Part shown: one piece after another, positions 50,243 through 58,857 of the stretch
How the letters are laid out: the number at the start of each line of letters is the position of its first letter
How positions within the stretch are numbered: the first letter of the stretch is position 1
Assembly: GCF_000725485.1 (NCBI RefSeq)
Contig: NZ_JOAG01000015.1
Span: 370,986 to 434,985 of the forward strand
Direction of reading: 5' to 3'
Length of the DNA: 64,000 nucleotides
Origin: Nonomuraea candida
Lineage (GTDB): Bacteria; Actinomycetota; Actinomycetes; Streptosporangiales; Streptosporangiaceae
Program-made: the position numbers and the translations under genes
Notes under the pieces: generated by a model
The model's input: only the letters and a program-made list of their open reading frames with translations
Databases searched by the model: none
Told to the model about the DNA's origin: nothing

Positions 50243-51793
50243 ATGGTCGAGATGGTGTGGGAGGACGCGCCGTACCCCATGCTGGCGATCAGCACCACGG
50301 GGGTCGTCGAGCAGGCGAACCAGGCCGCCCGGCTGCTGTTCGCCGAACCTCTCGTCGGCGCGCGGCTGGAGCACTCGGCCCCCGGATGGCTGTCGCGGGC
50401 GCACTTCGGGTGCGGCGGTTCGGAGCGGCACGGCGAGATCGGCGACCGCGTGTACCAGGCGCACGCCGTGCACGCGACGGCCGACCGGACCGTCTGGTGG
50501 CTCATCGACGTCACCGGCAGGCGGCACGAGGCGGACTCGCTGCGCGAGTGGGCCGCGTTCCTGGCCGACGCCTCCAGCGAGCTGCTGCCCTCGCTGAACC
50601 TGGACCGCTGCCTGGAGGTGACCGCCTGCCTGGCCGCCCGCCGCCTGGCCGGCGCCGCGCTGGTCGTCCTGCCGAGGCCCGGACGCCGCTACGCGATCGC
50701 CCGCTGCGCCAGGGGAGGCCAGGCGGTCAGGGAGGACGCGGTCATCGACCCCGGCACGCTGCCCGGCCTGACCGAGGCGCTGCAGGGCTTCCCGCCGGTG
50801 CCCGCGCGCTGGAGCGCCCCCGAGGACGTGCCCGGCTGGGCGCTGTGTGACGGGTCCGGTGAGGTGGGCTCCGTGGCGGTGATCGCCCTGCCCGGCCACG
50901 GGCTGCCCGCGGGGGCGCTGGTGCTGCTGCGCGGCTCGCGGGACGGCTTCTCCGACGACGAGCGCATGTTCGCGCGGCTGTTCGCGCTGTGGGCAGGCTC
51001 CGCGATCGCGGTCGCCCGCCTCTACGTCGAGCAGGCGGTCATCACCGAGACCCTGATGTCGGAGCTGCTGCCGCCGCCCACGCCGATCCTGGACGGGGTG
51101 GAGCTGGCGGCCCGCTACCGGCCCGCGGGCCCCAGCGAGCGCGTCGGCGGCGACTTCTACGACGTGTACCCGGTCTCGGGCTCGGGCCGCGAATCGCTGG
51201 TGGTGCTCGGCGACGTGGCGGGCAAGGGCCTGGAGGCCGCCGTCCTCACCGGCCGCATCCGCAACACCCTGCGGGCCCTGCTGCCGCTGGCCGACGACCA
51301 CCACCGCGTGCTGGAGCTGCTGAACGGGGTGCTGCTCAACGACAGCGCCACGACGCGCTACGTCACCCTCGTGCTGGCCTCGTTCCAGCCACGCGGCCGG
51401 CGGGTGGAGATGCGGCTGACCAGCGCCGGGCATCCGGCGCCGCTGATCATGCGCACCGACGGCCGCGTCGAGGCGGTCCCGGCCGTCGGCACGCTGATCG
51501 GGGTGCTGGACGAGATCACCAGCGTCACCGACACGGTGGTGCTGGAGCCCGGCGAGACCTGCCTGCTCTACAGCGACGGCATCATCGAGGCCAGAGGCGG
51601 CCCGCTCGGCGACGAGTTCTTCGGCGAGGAGCGGCTGAGCGAGCAGCTCGGGCAGTGCGCGGGCATGCCTCCCGAGGCGCTGGCGGAGCGGGTGCAGATG
51701 CTGGCCTCCCAGTGGGTCGGCGCAGGTGAGCACGACGACATGGCGGTGGTCGCCATCTCGGCCCCCCGCGCACCACGAGGAGGACACCTGTGA
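50243..51793 (+). CDS. SpoIIE/PP2C-type serine phosphatase with PAS-like and GAF-like sensor
   Basis: 516 residues. The N-terminal part (about 5-60) is PAS-like (VVEQANQAARLLF), about 110-270 is GAF-like and 300-505 is the phosphatase. Metal-binding motifs are RVGGDFYDVY, GDVAGKGLEAAVLTG, SDGIIEARG and EHDDMAVVAI. Such proteins dephosphorylate anti-sigma-factor antagonists and so release sigma factors under stress. Its stop overlaps the start of the B12-binding protein by 4 bases, so the two should act together, probably with B12 or light controlling phosphatase output (inferred). Confidence 0.92.
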   Translation: MVEMVWEDAPYPMLAISTTGVVEQANQAARLLFAEPLVGARLEHSAPGWLSRAHFGCGGSERHGEIGDRVYQAHAVHATADRTVWWLIDVTGRRHEADSLREWAAFLADASSELLPSLNLDRCLEVTACLAARRLAGAALVVLPRPGRRYAIARCARGGQAVREDAVIDPGTLPGLTEALQGFPPVPARWSAPEDVPGWALCDGSGEVGSVAVIALPGHGLPAGALVLLRGSRDGFSDDERMFARLFALWAGSAIAVARLYVEQAVITETLMSELLPPPTPILDGVELAARYRPAGPSERVGGDFYDVYPVSGSGRESLVVLGDVAGKGLEAAVLTGRIRNTLRALLPLADDHHRVLELLNGVLLNDSATTRYVTLVLASFQPRGRRVEMRLTSAGHPAPLIMRTDGRVEAVPAVGTLIGVLDEITSVTDTVVLEPGETCLLYSDGIIEARGGPLGDEFFGEERLSEQLGQCAGMPPEALAERVQMLASQWVGAGEHDDMAVVAISAPRAPRGGHL

Positions 51794-52830
51794 CGGCCGA
51801 CGCCGAGGAGCGGGCGCAAGCGCTGTGGGCGGCGGCGACGGCCGGCGACGAGTCCGCCGCGACCGGCGTGGCCATGGACGCGCTCGACGCCGGCATGCCC
51901 ATGGAGACCCTGCTGCTGGACGTGGTGGCCGCCGTGCAGGCGCGCGTCGGCCACGAGTGGGCGGCCAACCGCATCTCGGTCGCCCAGGAGCACACCGCCA
52001 CGGCGGTCAACGAGCGGGTGCTGGCCACCCTGGCGCACCGCTCGTCCCGTCCGGCGGATCAGGCCCTGGGACGGATCATGGTGGCCTGCATCGACGGCGA
52101 GTGGCACGCGTTCCCCGCCCGGCTGCTCGCCGAGGTGCTGAAGGCGCGGGGCTGGCAGGTCGACTACCTGGGCGCGCAGGTCCCCACGCCGCACCTGGTC
52201 GCCCACCTGCACCTGACGAACCCGGACGCGGTGGCGCTGTCCAGCTCACTGGCGATCCGGCTGCCGGCCGCGCACGCCGCGATCAGCGCCTGCCAGGCGG
52301 CGGGCACGCCGGTCGTGGCAGGAGGCGCCGCCTTCGGCCCCGACGGCCGCTACGCCCGCCTGCTCGGCGCCGACGCCTGGGCTCCGGACGCCCGCACCGC
52401 CGCCGACCTCCTGGCCGCCGGTCTGCCGCGCCGGATCACCTCCCGCGAGGAGCGGCCACCGCTGGCCGACCGGGAGTACACCGAGCTCACCCGGTCCGCC
52501 GGGGACCTGGTGCGCGACATCGTGGCCGACCTCACCCGCCGCATGCCGCAGCTCGCGGGCTACAGCGAGCAGCAGCTCGGACGGACGGCGGAGGACGTCG
52601 CCTACCTCGTCGACTTCCTGCGCGCCGCCCTGTACGTCGACGACCCGGAGCTCTTCTCCTCCTTCGTGGGCTGGATGACCGGCGTGCTTTCGGCCCGCGA
52701 CATCCCCGAGGCCGCGGTGCCGGCCGCACTGGACGCGCTGGCCGATCGCCTCGACGGCTACCCCCGTGCCCTGCACGCGCTGGCCAGGGCGCGCGCAGAG
52801 CACGGAGCGGACCCCGGTCAGCGCACGTAG
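51790..52830 (+). CDS. Cobalamin-binding protein with CarH-like light-sensing motif
   Basis: 346 residues. Residues 10-90 form the helical cap and about 95-205 the Rossmann-type B12 domain. Trp57 and Glu67-His68 make the W-x9-EH motif of CarH photoreceptors, which cradles the adenosyl group of AdoB12. His106 in DGEWHAFP is at the lower-ligand position (E/DxHxxG variant). No MerR DNA-binding domain is present; instead about 120 helical residues follow the B12 domain. Its GTG overlaps the SpoIIE phosphatase stop. It may signal light or AdoB12 to that phosphatase. Family firm, light sensing inferred. Confidence 0.88.
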   Translation: MTADAEERAQALWAAATAGDESAATGVAMDALDAGMPMETLLLDVVAAVQARVGHEWAANRISVAQEHTATAVNERVLATLAHRSSRPADQALGRIMVACIDGEWHAFPARLLAEVLKARGWQVDYLGAQVPTPHLVAHLHLTNPDAVALSSSLAIRLPAAHAAISACQAAGTPVVAGGAAFGPDGRYARLLGADAWAPDARTAADLLAAGLPRRITSREERPPLADREYTELTRSAGDLVRDIVADLTRRMPQLAGYSEQQLGRTAEDVAYLVDFLRAALYVDDPELFSSFVGWMTGVLSARDIPEAAVPAALDALADRLDGYPRALHALARARAEHGADPGQRT

Positions 52831-53032
52831 ACGTCCGGTGTGCGGGGGCTGCCTGTCGCATCGACTCGCTCACCCGACGCTGGTCCCGGCCGGCCGTGCC
52901 ACGTGAGGGACGACTCGGCCCAGCAGTGCGGTGATGATGGCGGCCCGGTCGGCGGGCTTGTGCAGCAGCACCGCTCCCGCATGGCCTACCAGCCCTGTTC
53001 CATCGGCTGTGACAGACCACCGGCAAGTGCCG

Positions 53033-55555
53033 TCAGCGCGCGGCGGTCTCGGGGACCCGTACCGGCGCGGCCTGGTGGTGGCGTTCCAGGTTGGCGCCCT
53101 CGACGTCCACGTCGGGCAGGATCCGGTCGAGCCAGCGCGGCAGCCACCATGCCTTGTCGCCCGCCAGGTGCATGACCGCCGGAATGATCAGCATGCGCAC
53201 GACGAAGGCGTCGATGAGCACGCCGAAGGCCAGGGCGAAGCCGACCGGCCGGATCATCGTCAGGTGGGAGAACATGAACCCGCCGAAGACCGAGATCATG
53301 ATGATGGCGGCGGCGGTGACGACGGCCCGGCCCGCCCGCACACCCTCGGTGACCGCCTGCCGGGCGGGAGCGCCGTGCGCGTAGGCCTCGCGCATGCCCG
53401 AGGTGAGGAAGAGCTGGTAGTCCATGGCCAGCCCGAACAGGATGCCCACCAGCAGGGTCGGCAGGAAGTTGAGGATCGGCGCGGGGTCGGTGACGCCGAA
53501 CACGCTGCCGAGCCAGCCCCACTGGTAGACGGCCGTGACGCCGCCGAGCGCCGCGAACAGCGACAGGACGAAGCCGCCGGTGGCGATGAGCGGCACCAGG
53601 ATCGAGCGGAACACGACGATCAGGATGAGCAGCGACAGGCCGACCACGACCGCGAGGTAGGCCGGCAGGGCGTCGGCGAGCTTCTCGGAGATGTCGAGAT
53701 TGGCGCTGGCGCTGCCCGCGACGGACAGGGAGACGTCGCCGGAGCCGAGCTCAAGGGTGCGGCCACGCAGGTCGTGGACGAGGTTCTCGGTGGACTCCGA
53801 GGTCGGCCCGCCGGTCGGGACGACCTGGAAGACCAGGACGGTGCCCTGGTCGTTGGCGCCGATGGGCGCGACCGCGGTCACCCCGTCGACGTCCATGAGC
53901 TGCTTGCCGAGGCCGGCCTGGGCCGCCGTGAGGTCGTCCCCGCTCACTCCGTGGTCGAGGTCCGCGACCACGATCAGGGGCCCGTTGGCGCCGGCGCCGA
54001 ACTTCTCGGTGATGGCGGTGTAGGCGCGGTACTGCGTGGAGTCGGCGGCCTCGGAGGCGCCGGTGGGCAGACCGAGGCGCATCGAGGCGGCGGGCAGCGC
54101 GATGAGGGCCAGCGCGCCGACGCCGATCACGATGCGCAGGACGGCGCTGCCGACGCTCATCGGCTGCACGTGCTTGGGCGCAGCCAGGGGCGCGGTCTGC
54201 CCGGTGGCCTCTTCGGCGGCCTTCCTGTCGCGCCGAGGGAGCAGCCGGTGCCCGAGCAGGCCGAGCAGCGCCGGGGTCATGGTCACGGTGAGGAGCACCG
54301 CGACGGCGATGGCGACGGCGCCGACCGTTCCCATCAGCGCGAGGAACGGGATACCGGTGATGTTGAGTGCCAGCAGCGCGATGAGCACGGTGCTGCCCGC
54401 GAAGACCACGGCGTTGCCGCTGGTGCCGTTGGCCAGCCCGATGGACTCTTCCACGGCCATGCCCGCCTTCAGCTGGCGGCGGTGGCGGTGCAGGATGAAC
54501 AGCGCGTAGTCGATGCCGACGGCCAGGCCGAGCATGGCGCCCAGGATGGGGGTCACCGACGTCATCTCGATGGTGCCGGACAGCGCCATGGCTCCCGCGA
54601 CGGCCACGCCCACGCCGAAGAGCGCGTTGAGGATGGGCAGCCCGGCGGCCACGAGGGTGCCGGTCATGATGATGAGCACGAGGGCCGCGACGATGAGGCC
54701 GACCGCCTCGCCGACGCCTCCGAGCTGGATCTCACCCTGCGTGATCTCGGCGGAGTAGTCGGCGGTGACGCTTTCAGGGAGCGCCGCGTCGAGGGTCTCG
54801 GTGACGGCTTCCTTGGTCTCCGGCGCGATCTCCTGCTGCGGCAGGTCGAAGACGACGGTCGCGGTCGCGGTCGAGCCGTCGGAGGAGACCGTGCGGATGC
54901 CCTCCGCGAGGGTCAGCAGGTCGCGTCCGACGAGCAGCCGCTGCTCGGACTTCTCCAGGGTGGCGCTCTGTTCGTCGAGCTCGGCCTGCTGCTTGCCGAG
55001 CTGGGCGAGGGTCGCCTTGAGCCGGGTGAGGGTCGCCTTGAGCTGCGGGTTCTGACCGGCCCGCGCCATGCCGGCCTCGGCCTGCTCGATGCCCGCCTCG
55101 GTCTGCGTACGGGCCTGGTCGAGCTGCCTCTGTCCCCTGTCGAGCTGCTCGCGGCCGTCCTCGATCTGCGCCAGGCCGTCTGTGATCTTCTTCGTCTGGT
55201 CCGCGCGCGCGTCGGCGGAGGTGAACGGGTCGGCCACCTGGTCGACGCCGTCGAGGCCGGCGACCTTCTTCAGCGCGGCGCTGACGCCCTGGCGCTGGTC
55301 GGCAGTGAGCTCCGCACCGTTCCTGGAGTGGATGACGACCTGGCCGGTGCCGCCGCTGGCCACGGGCAGTTCGGTCTTGAGCCGGTCGGTGACCTGCCCC
55401 GTGGGCGTGCCGGGAATGGTCATCGTCGAGCTCATGGCCCCGCCGAAGGCCAGGAAGGCTCCGACGGCCAGCGCCAGCACGATGACCCAGACGGCGATCA
55501 CCCACCAGGCCCGCCGGGCGGTGAACCGGCCCAGCCGGTAGAGCAGTTCGGCCAT
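53033..55555 (-). CDS. MMPL/RND-family membrane transporter
   Basis: 840 residues. Two repeats, each one membrane helix, a large extracytoplasmic domain and a block of five helices. The first external domain carries a long coiled coil (about residues 120-215, rich in QLD, EAG and LKATL units). MMPL signatures include GLAVGIDYALFILHRHR and GLAMDYQLFLTSGMREAY, whose Asp and Tyr form the proton relay. It exports lipids or hydrophobic drugs. ATG 55555 (MAELLYRLG) is chosen. The divergent TetR and two dyads at 55596-55657 indicate inducible control. Confidence 0.92.
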   Translation of the reverse strand: MAELLYRLGRFTARRAWWVIAVWVIVLALAVGAFLAFGGAMSSTMTIPGTPTGQVTDRLKTELPVASGGTGQVVIHSRNGAELTADQRQGVSAALKKVAGLDGVDQVADPFTSADARADQTKKITDGLAQIEDGREQLDRGQRQLDQARTQTEAGIEQAEAGMARAGQNPQLKATLTRLKATLAQLGKQQAELDEQSATLEKSEQRLLVGRDLLTLAEGIRTVSSDGSTATATVVFDLPQQEIAPETKEAVTETLDAALPESVTADYSAEITQGEIQLGGVGEAVGLIVAALVLIIMTGTLVAAGLPILNALFGVGVAVAGAMALSGTIEMTSVTPILGAMLGLAVGIDYALFILHRHRRQLKAGMAVEESIGLANGTSGNAVVFAGSTVLIALLALNITGIPFLALMGTVGAVAIAVAVLLTVTMTPALLGLLGHRLLPRRDRKAAEEATGQTAPLAAPKHVQPMSVGSAVLRIVIGVGALALIALPAASMRLGLPTGASEAADSTQYRAYTAITEKFGAGANGPLIVVADLDHGVSGDDLTAAQAGLGKQLMDVDGVTAVAPIGANDQGTVLVFQVVPTGGPTSESTENLVHDLRGRTLELGSGDVSLSVAGSASANLDISEKLADALPAYLAVVVGLSLLILIVVFRSILVPLIATGGFVLSLFAALGGVTAVYQWGWLGSVFGVTDPAPILNFLPTLLVGILFGLAMDYQLFLTSGMREAYAHGAPARQAVTEGVRAGRAVVTAAAIIMISVFGGFMFSHLTMIRPVGFALAFGVLIDAFVVRMLIIPAVMHLAGDKAWWLPRWLDRILPDVDVEGANLERHHQAAPVRVPETAAR

Positions 55556-55595
55556 CGTGCACTCGCTTTCTGCTTCTGACGCGGGGATTCCAAGT

Positions 55596-55657
55596 AACCG
55601 GATGAGACGTATCCGTTTCCGCAGTCTAGTGAGAAGCGGATAGCGTGCATCCGCTTC
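55596..55657. promoter_or_regulatory. Paired TetR operators between MMPL and tetR genes
   Basis: Site 1, 55633-55657: GAAGCGGAT, 7 bases, ATCCGCTTC, perfect. Site 2, 55596-55618: AACCGGAT, 7 bases, ATCCGTTT, one mismatch. Same arms and same spacing. Site 2 lies 41 bases from the MMPL start, site 1 sixty-two from tetR. Confidence 0.75.
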
Positions 55658-55718
55658 AACCAGACCTGCGGGCTGTGATGTTGATCCCATCTATCCGGTT
55701 AGGGGTACGCTTCGAGGC

Positions 55719-56387
55719 GTGACACCGCGACCCGACCACGAGCCGGCGCGGCGCGGCACCCTGCGCCGGGACGCGGAGCGCAACCGGGATCGCATCGTGC
55801 GCGCCGCACAGGAGCTGTTCGCCGAGCGCGGCCTCGCGGTCGGCTTCAACGAGGTGGCCCACCATGCCGGTGTGGGCGTGGGCACGGTGTACCGGCGCTT
55901 CGCCGACAAGGAGGAGCTCATCCACGCGGCGCTGGCGGAGCCGCTGGGCGAACTGGCGGAGGCCGCGCGGCGGGCAGGTGAGGCCGAGCGGGCCTGGGAC
56001 GGCCTCGAACTCCTCCTGGGAAGCATCACCGAGCTGCTGGTGGACAACCTCGGGCTGCGGGACGTGGCGCTCGGCGGCGGCGGATGGCGGCTCGGCAGGT
56101 CCACCGTCGAACGCGTCGCGGACGTGCTGCGGTACCTGCTCGACCGGGCGCGGGCCGAGGGCGACCTGCGGGACGGTGTCGCCGGCGACGACGTGATGAT
56201 GATCCTGTGGCTGGTGACCGACCTGGCGCAGCACTCCGTCCAGGTCCGTCCGCGGCTGTACCGCCGCTATCTCCAGGTCCTGCTCGACGGGCTGAGGGCT
56301 GCACCGGACAGGGCGCCGCTGGTGGAGGAGCCCACCGAGCAGCAGGTGCTGGCGATCTGCCGGCGCTGGGCCGGCGCGCCCCTCTGA
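55719..56387 (+). CDS. TetR-family regulator of the MMPL transporter
   Basis: 222 residues, GTG start. The HTH lies at about residues 20-65 (RIVRAAQELFAERGLAVGFN; AGVGVGTVYRRFADKEELI). The C-terminal domain resembles the SbtR-like ligand domain (LLVDNLGLRDVAL; DDVMMILWLVTDLAQ). It is divergent from the MMPL gene with two matching dyads between them, so it most likely represses both. Confidence 0.9.
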   Translation: MTPRPDHEPARRGTLRRDAERNRDRIVRAAQELFAERGLAVGFNEVAHHAGVGVGTVYRRFADKEELIHAALAEPLGELAEAARRAGEAERAWDGLELLLGSITELLVDNLGLRDVALGGGGWRLGRSTVERVADVLRYLLDRARAEGDLRDGVAGDDVMMILWLVTDLAQHSVQVRPRLYRRYLQVLLDGLRAAPDRAPLVEEPTEQQVLAICRRWAGAPL

Positions 56388-56879
56388 CGGTCGAGCCGGG
56401 CCCGGCTCACGTCCTCACCGTGGGTCGCGGCCAAGAGCCGGGCCTGGCTCACGTCCTCACCGTGGGTCGCGGCCAAGGCCGGGATCATGACCGGGCTCGG
56501 CGAACGGAGCGAGACCACTCGATCGCCCCAAGCGCGCAAGGACGCAGACATGGGGCGCGGCGATGGGTCCACGGCGCTGGGCGCGACCGTCGCCCGGCTC
56601 GGGCCCGTTCGCGGCCTGGCACCACCCCTTCGGTCACTGCGCCGCGCGGCGGACGTGGCCTCGGGCGAGCGACAGGTAGACGAATGCGGTCCAGGTGTGG
56701 GCCCGGTCCCGGAGGCCGGCGCCGGTGAGTGCGTTGCGTTCATGGCATGGGCCACACTGTGGCGTTTTGTCGAGTTTGTGATGAGGTCATGGGTCTTCGG
56801 TGACGCGGTCTCTGGGGTGCGGTCCGGCGCCCCGGCAGAGTCGATGCATCCGCTGAACACCTGAGGAAGAGGGACCCTG
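56388..56879. other. Non-coding gap with a 42-bp duplication
   Basis: 492 bases without a supported gene. It begins with the tandem 42-base repeat and ends with the promoter side of the secreted hydrolase gene, about which nothing further is visible. Confidence 0.5.
56393..56476. repeat. 42-bp tandem duplication
   Basis: Two copies of 42 bases beginning GAGCCGGGCC, differing at one base (CCCGG or CCTGG). They start six bases after the tetR stop. Each contains GAGCCGGG and CACGTCCTCACCGTG. Confidence 0.95.
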
Positions 56880-58382
56880 ATGCGAGACCTTGCGAAACTG
56901 TCCGCCGCCGCGGCGGCCACGGCCGTCCTTGCCACCACCATCGTGACTCCCGCCCGGGCGGCGACCACGTCCGTTCCCGCCACAGCCCCCGCCCAGGCGG
57001 CGGGCATCTCGTGGCGGGCCTGTCCCGCGGGGCCCGGCGTGGACCCGCGCCAGGAATGCGCCACCCTGCGCGTCCCCATGGACCACCGGAAGCCCGGCGG
57101 GCCGGCGATCTCGCTGGCCGTGTCGCGGATCAAGACCGCCAAGCCCGCGACGCGCCGCGGCGTGCTGCTGATCATCCCGGGCGGGCCGGGCAGCCCCGGC
57201 CTGAACCGGCCCAGCGTCCAGGTCGGGAAGCTGCCCCGGGACGTGCTCGACCGCTACGACCTCGTCGGGTTCGACCCGCGCGGCGTGGGGCAGAGCTCGC
57301 CCGTCTCCTGCGGGCTGGAGGCCCGCGACCTCTCCGTCACCAGGCTCAAGCCCTACCCCGACGCCGACGGCGGCATCGCGGAGAACCTCGCCTGGTCACG
57401 CAGGATCGCCGAGGCCTGCGCCAGGAACGGCGGGCCTCTCCTGCGGCACATCAGCACCCGCAACGAGGCCCGGGACATCGACCGCATCCGCCAGGCGCTG
57501 GGCGAGAAGAAGATCTCCTACTGGGGCGTCTCCTACGGCACCTACGTCGGCGCCGTCTACGCCACCCTGTTCCCCGGCCGTACCGACCGGGTCGTGCTGG
57601 ACAGCAACGACGACCCCGACCCGCGCCGGGTGGCGCGGCAGTGGCTGGCCAACTACGCCGTCGGCGTGGAGGACCGCTTCCCCGACTTCGCCGCCTGGGC
57701 CGCGGCCCGCCACGACGAGTACGGCCTCGGCGCCGACCCGGCGGCGCTCCGCCGCACCTTCCTCGACCTCGCGGCCGGGCTGGACCGCAGGCCGCTGCCC
57801 TGGCCCGGCGCCAACCCCGAGGTGCTGGACGGCAACCTCCTGCGGGAGACCCTGCTCAACGCCCTGTACGCCGACGCGAACTTCCCCATGCTCGCCACGC
57901 TCATGCGCGCCGCCCGCACCGGCGCAGAGCTGCCCCCGGCGAGCACTCCCCCGGCGGCCGTCATGCAGAACACCGCCGCCCACGCCGGCGCCACCATGTG
58001 CAACGACGTCGCCTGGCCGGGCTCGGCCGGCCACTACCAGCGGCAGGTCAAGAGCAACCGCGCCGCCTACCCGCTGACCGGCGGCATGCCCGTCAACGTG
58101 GGGCCGTGCCTGTTCTGGCCCTTCGAGCCCGCCGAGCCTCCCGTGCGCGTCACCTCGCGGGGCCCCGCCAACGTCCTGCTCATCCAGAACCTGCGCGACC
58201 CGTCCACGCCCCACAGCGGGGCGCTGCAGATGCTGCGGGCCTTCGGGCAGCGGGCCCGCATGGTCAGCGTCGACTCCGGCGGCCACGGCGTCTACCTCGC
58301 CAACGGCAACGCCTGCGGCGACCGGGCGGTCACCGCCTTCCTGACCACCGGACACCTCCCCCGCCACAACACGACCTGCTGA
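56880..58382 (+). CDS. Secreted tripeptidyl-aminopeptidase-like alpha/beta hydrolase
   Basis: 500 residues. Signal peptide residues 1-28 (VTPARA-A). The alpha/beta hydrolase core has an oxyanion loop IPGGPGSPG, GFDPRGVGQSS, the nucleophile Ser in YWGVSYGTYVG, Asp in NLRDPSTP and His in SGGHGVY. A TAP-like C-terminal domain follows. This is the SlpD/SlpE/Tap family, which trims peptides outside the cell. Five to six cysteines suggest disulphides. A GGAAGAGGGA stretch precedes ATG 56880. Monocistronic by appearance. Confidence 0.9.
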   Translation: MRDLAKLSAAAAATAVLATTIVTPARAATTSVPATAPAQAAGISWRACPAGPGVDPRQECATLRVPMDHRKPGGPAISLAVSRIKTAKPATRRGVLLIIPGGPGSPGLNRPSVQVGKLPRDVLDRYDLVGFDPRGVGQSSPVSCGLEARDLSVTRLKPYPDADGGIAENLAWSRRIAEACARNGGPLLRHISTRNEARDIDRIRQALGEKKISYWGVSYGTYVGAVYATLFPGRTDRVVLDSNDDPDPRRVARQWLANYAVGVEDRFPDFAAWAAARHDEYGLGADPAALRRTFLDLAAGLDRRPLPWPGANPEVLDGNLLRETLLNALYADANFPMLATLMRAARTGAELPPASTPPAAVMQNTAAHAGATMCNDVAWPGSAGHYQRQVKSNRAAYPLTGGMPVNVGPCLFWPFEPAEPPVRVTSRGPANVLLIQNLRDPSTPHSGALQMLRAFGQRARMVSVDSGGHGVYLANGNACGDRAVTAFLTTGHLPRHNTTC

Positions 58383-58449
58383 CCGCGGGCGGATCATTCG
58401 TGGGCCACCGGCCTCCTGTGTCCCGGCCGAGATGACGCGACGCGCCCCA

Positions 58450-58474
58450 ATAGTCCTAGTTGTGGTAGGACTAT
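58450..58474. promoter_or_regulatory. Perfect inverted repeat upstream of gntR
   Basis: ATAGTCCTA, 7 bases, TAGGACTAT. It ends 32 bases before the gntR ATG and overlaps where a promoter would be. A likely autoregulatory operator. Confidence 0.7.
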
Positions 58475-58506
58475 GGGGACAAGTCACAGGGAGGTGCGGG
58501 TCGCCG

Positions 58507-58857
58507 ATGCTGATCGCCATCGACCACACGGACGGCACGCCGTTGTTCGAGCAGATCGCCGCCGCGGTCCGTTCGGGGATCGCCGAGGGCTCGATCCGCA
58601 GCGGGGAGAGGATGCCGGCGGCCAAGGAGCTGTGCGCGGCCCTCGACGTGAACCGGAACACGGTGCTGCACGCCTACCAGAGGCTGCGCGACGAGGGGCT
58701 GATCGAGCTGCGGCGGGGGCGCGGGGCGACGGTCACGGCCCAGGCCGAGCGCCTGACCCTGCTGTCGGCCGCCGTACGACGGCTCGTGAACGAGGCGCGC
58801 GAGCTGGGCATCTCCGCCGACACCCTGTCCCGCCTGGTGAAGGAGTCGTACGGATGA
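58507..58857 (+). CDS. GntR-family (YtrA subgroup) transcriptional regulator
   Basis: 116 residues. A winged HTH fills the first 75 residues ([54 protein letters not shown]). The short helical tail without an effector domain marks the YtrA subgroup, which usually represses an ABC transporter encoded downstream. Its stop overlaps the ATPase ATG, but that ABC unit is broken, so the regulator may now control only its own gene. ATG 58507 fits the family start. Confidence 0.88.
   Translation: MLIAIDHTDGTPLFEQIAAAVRSGIAEGSIRSGERMPAAKELCAALDVNRNTVLHAYQRLRDEGLIELRRGRGATVTAQAERLTLLSAAVRRLVNEARELGISADTLSRLVKESYG

Noticed and set aside
52931..55579. 882-codon plus-strand open frame
   Set aside because: Antisense to the MMPL transporter; its rich Asp/Glu/Gly/Arg make-up is the usual high-GC shadow.
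56487..56864. 125-codon plus-strand frame between tetR and the secreted hydrolase
   Set aside because: No ribosome site at the start and no recognisable domain; a minus-strand frame in the same place is no better. A transposase remnant was considered but could not be supported.
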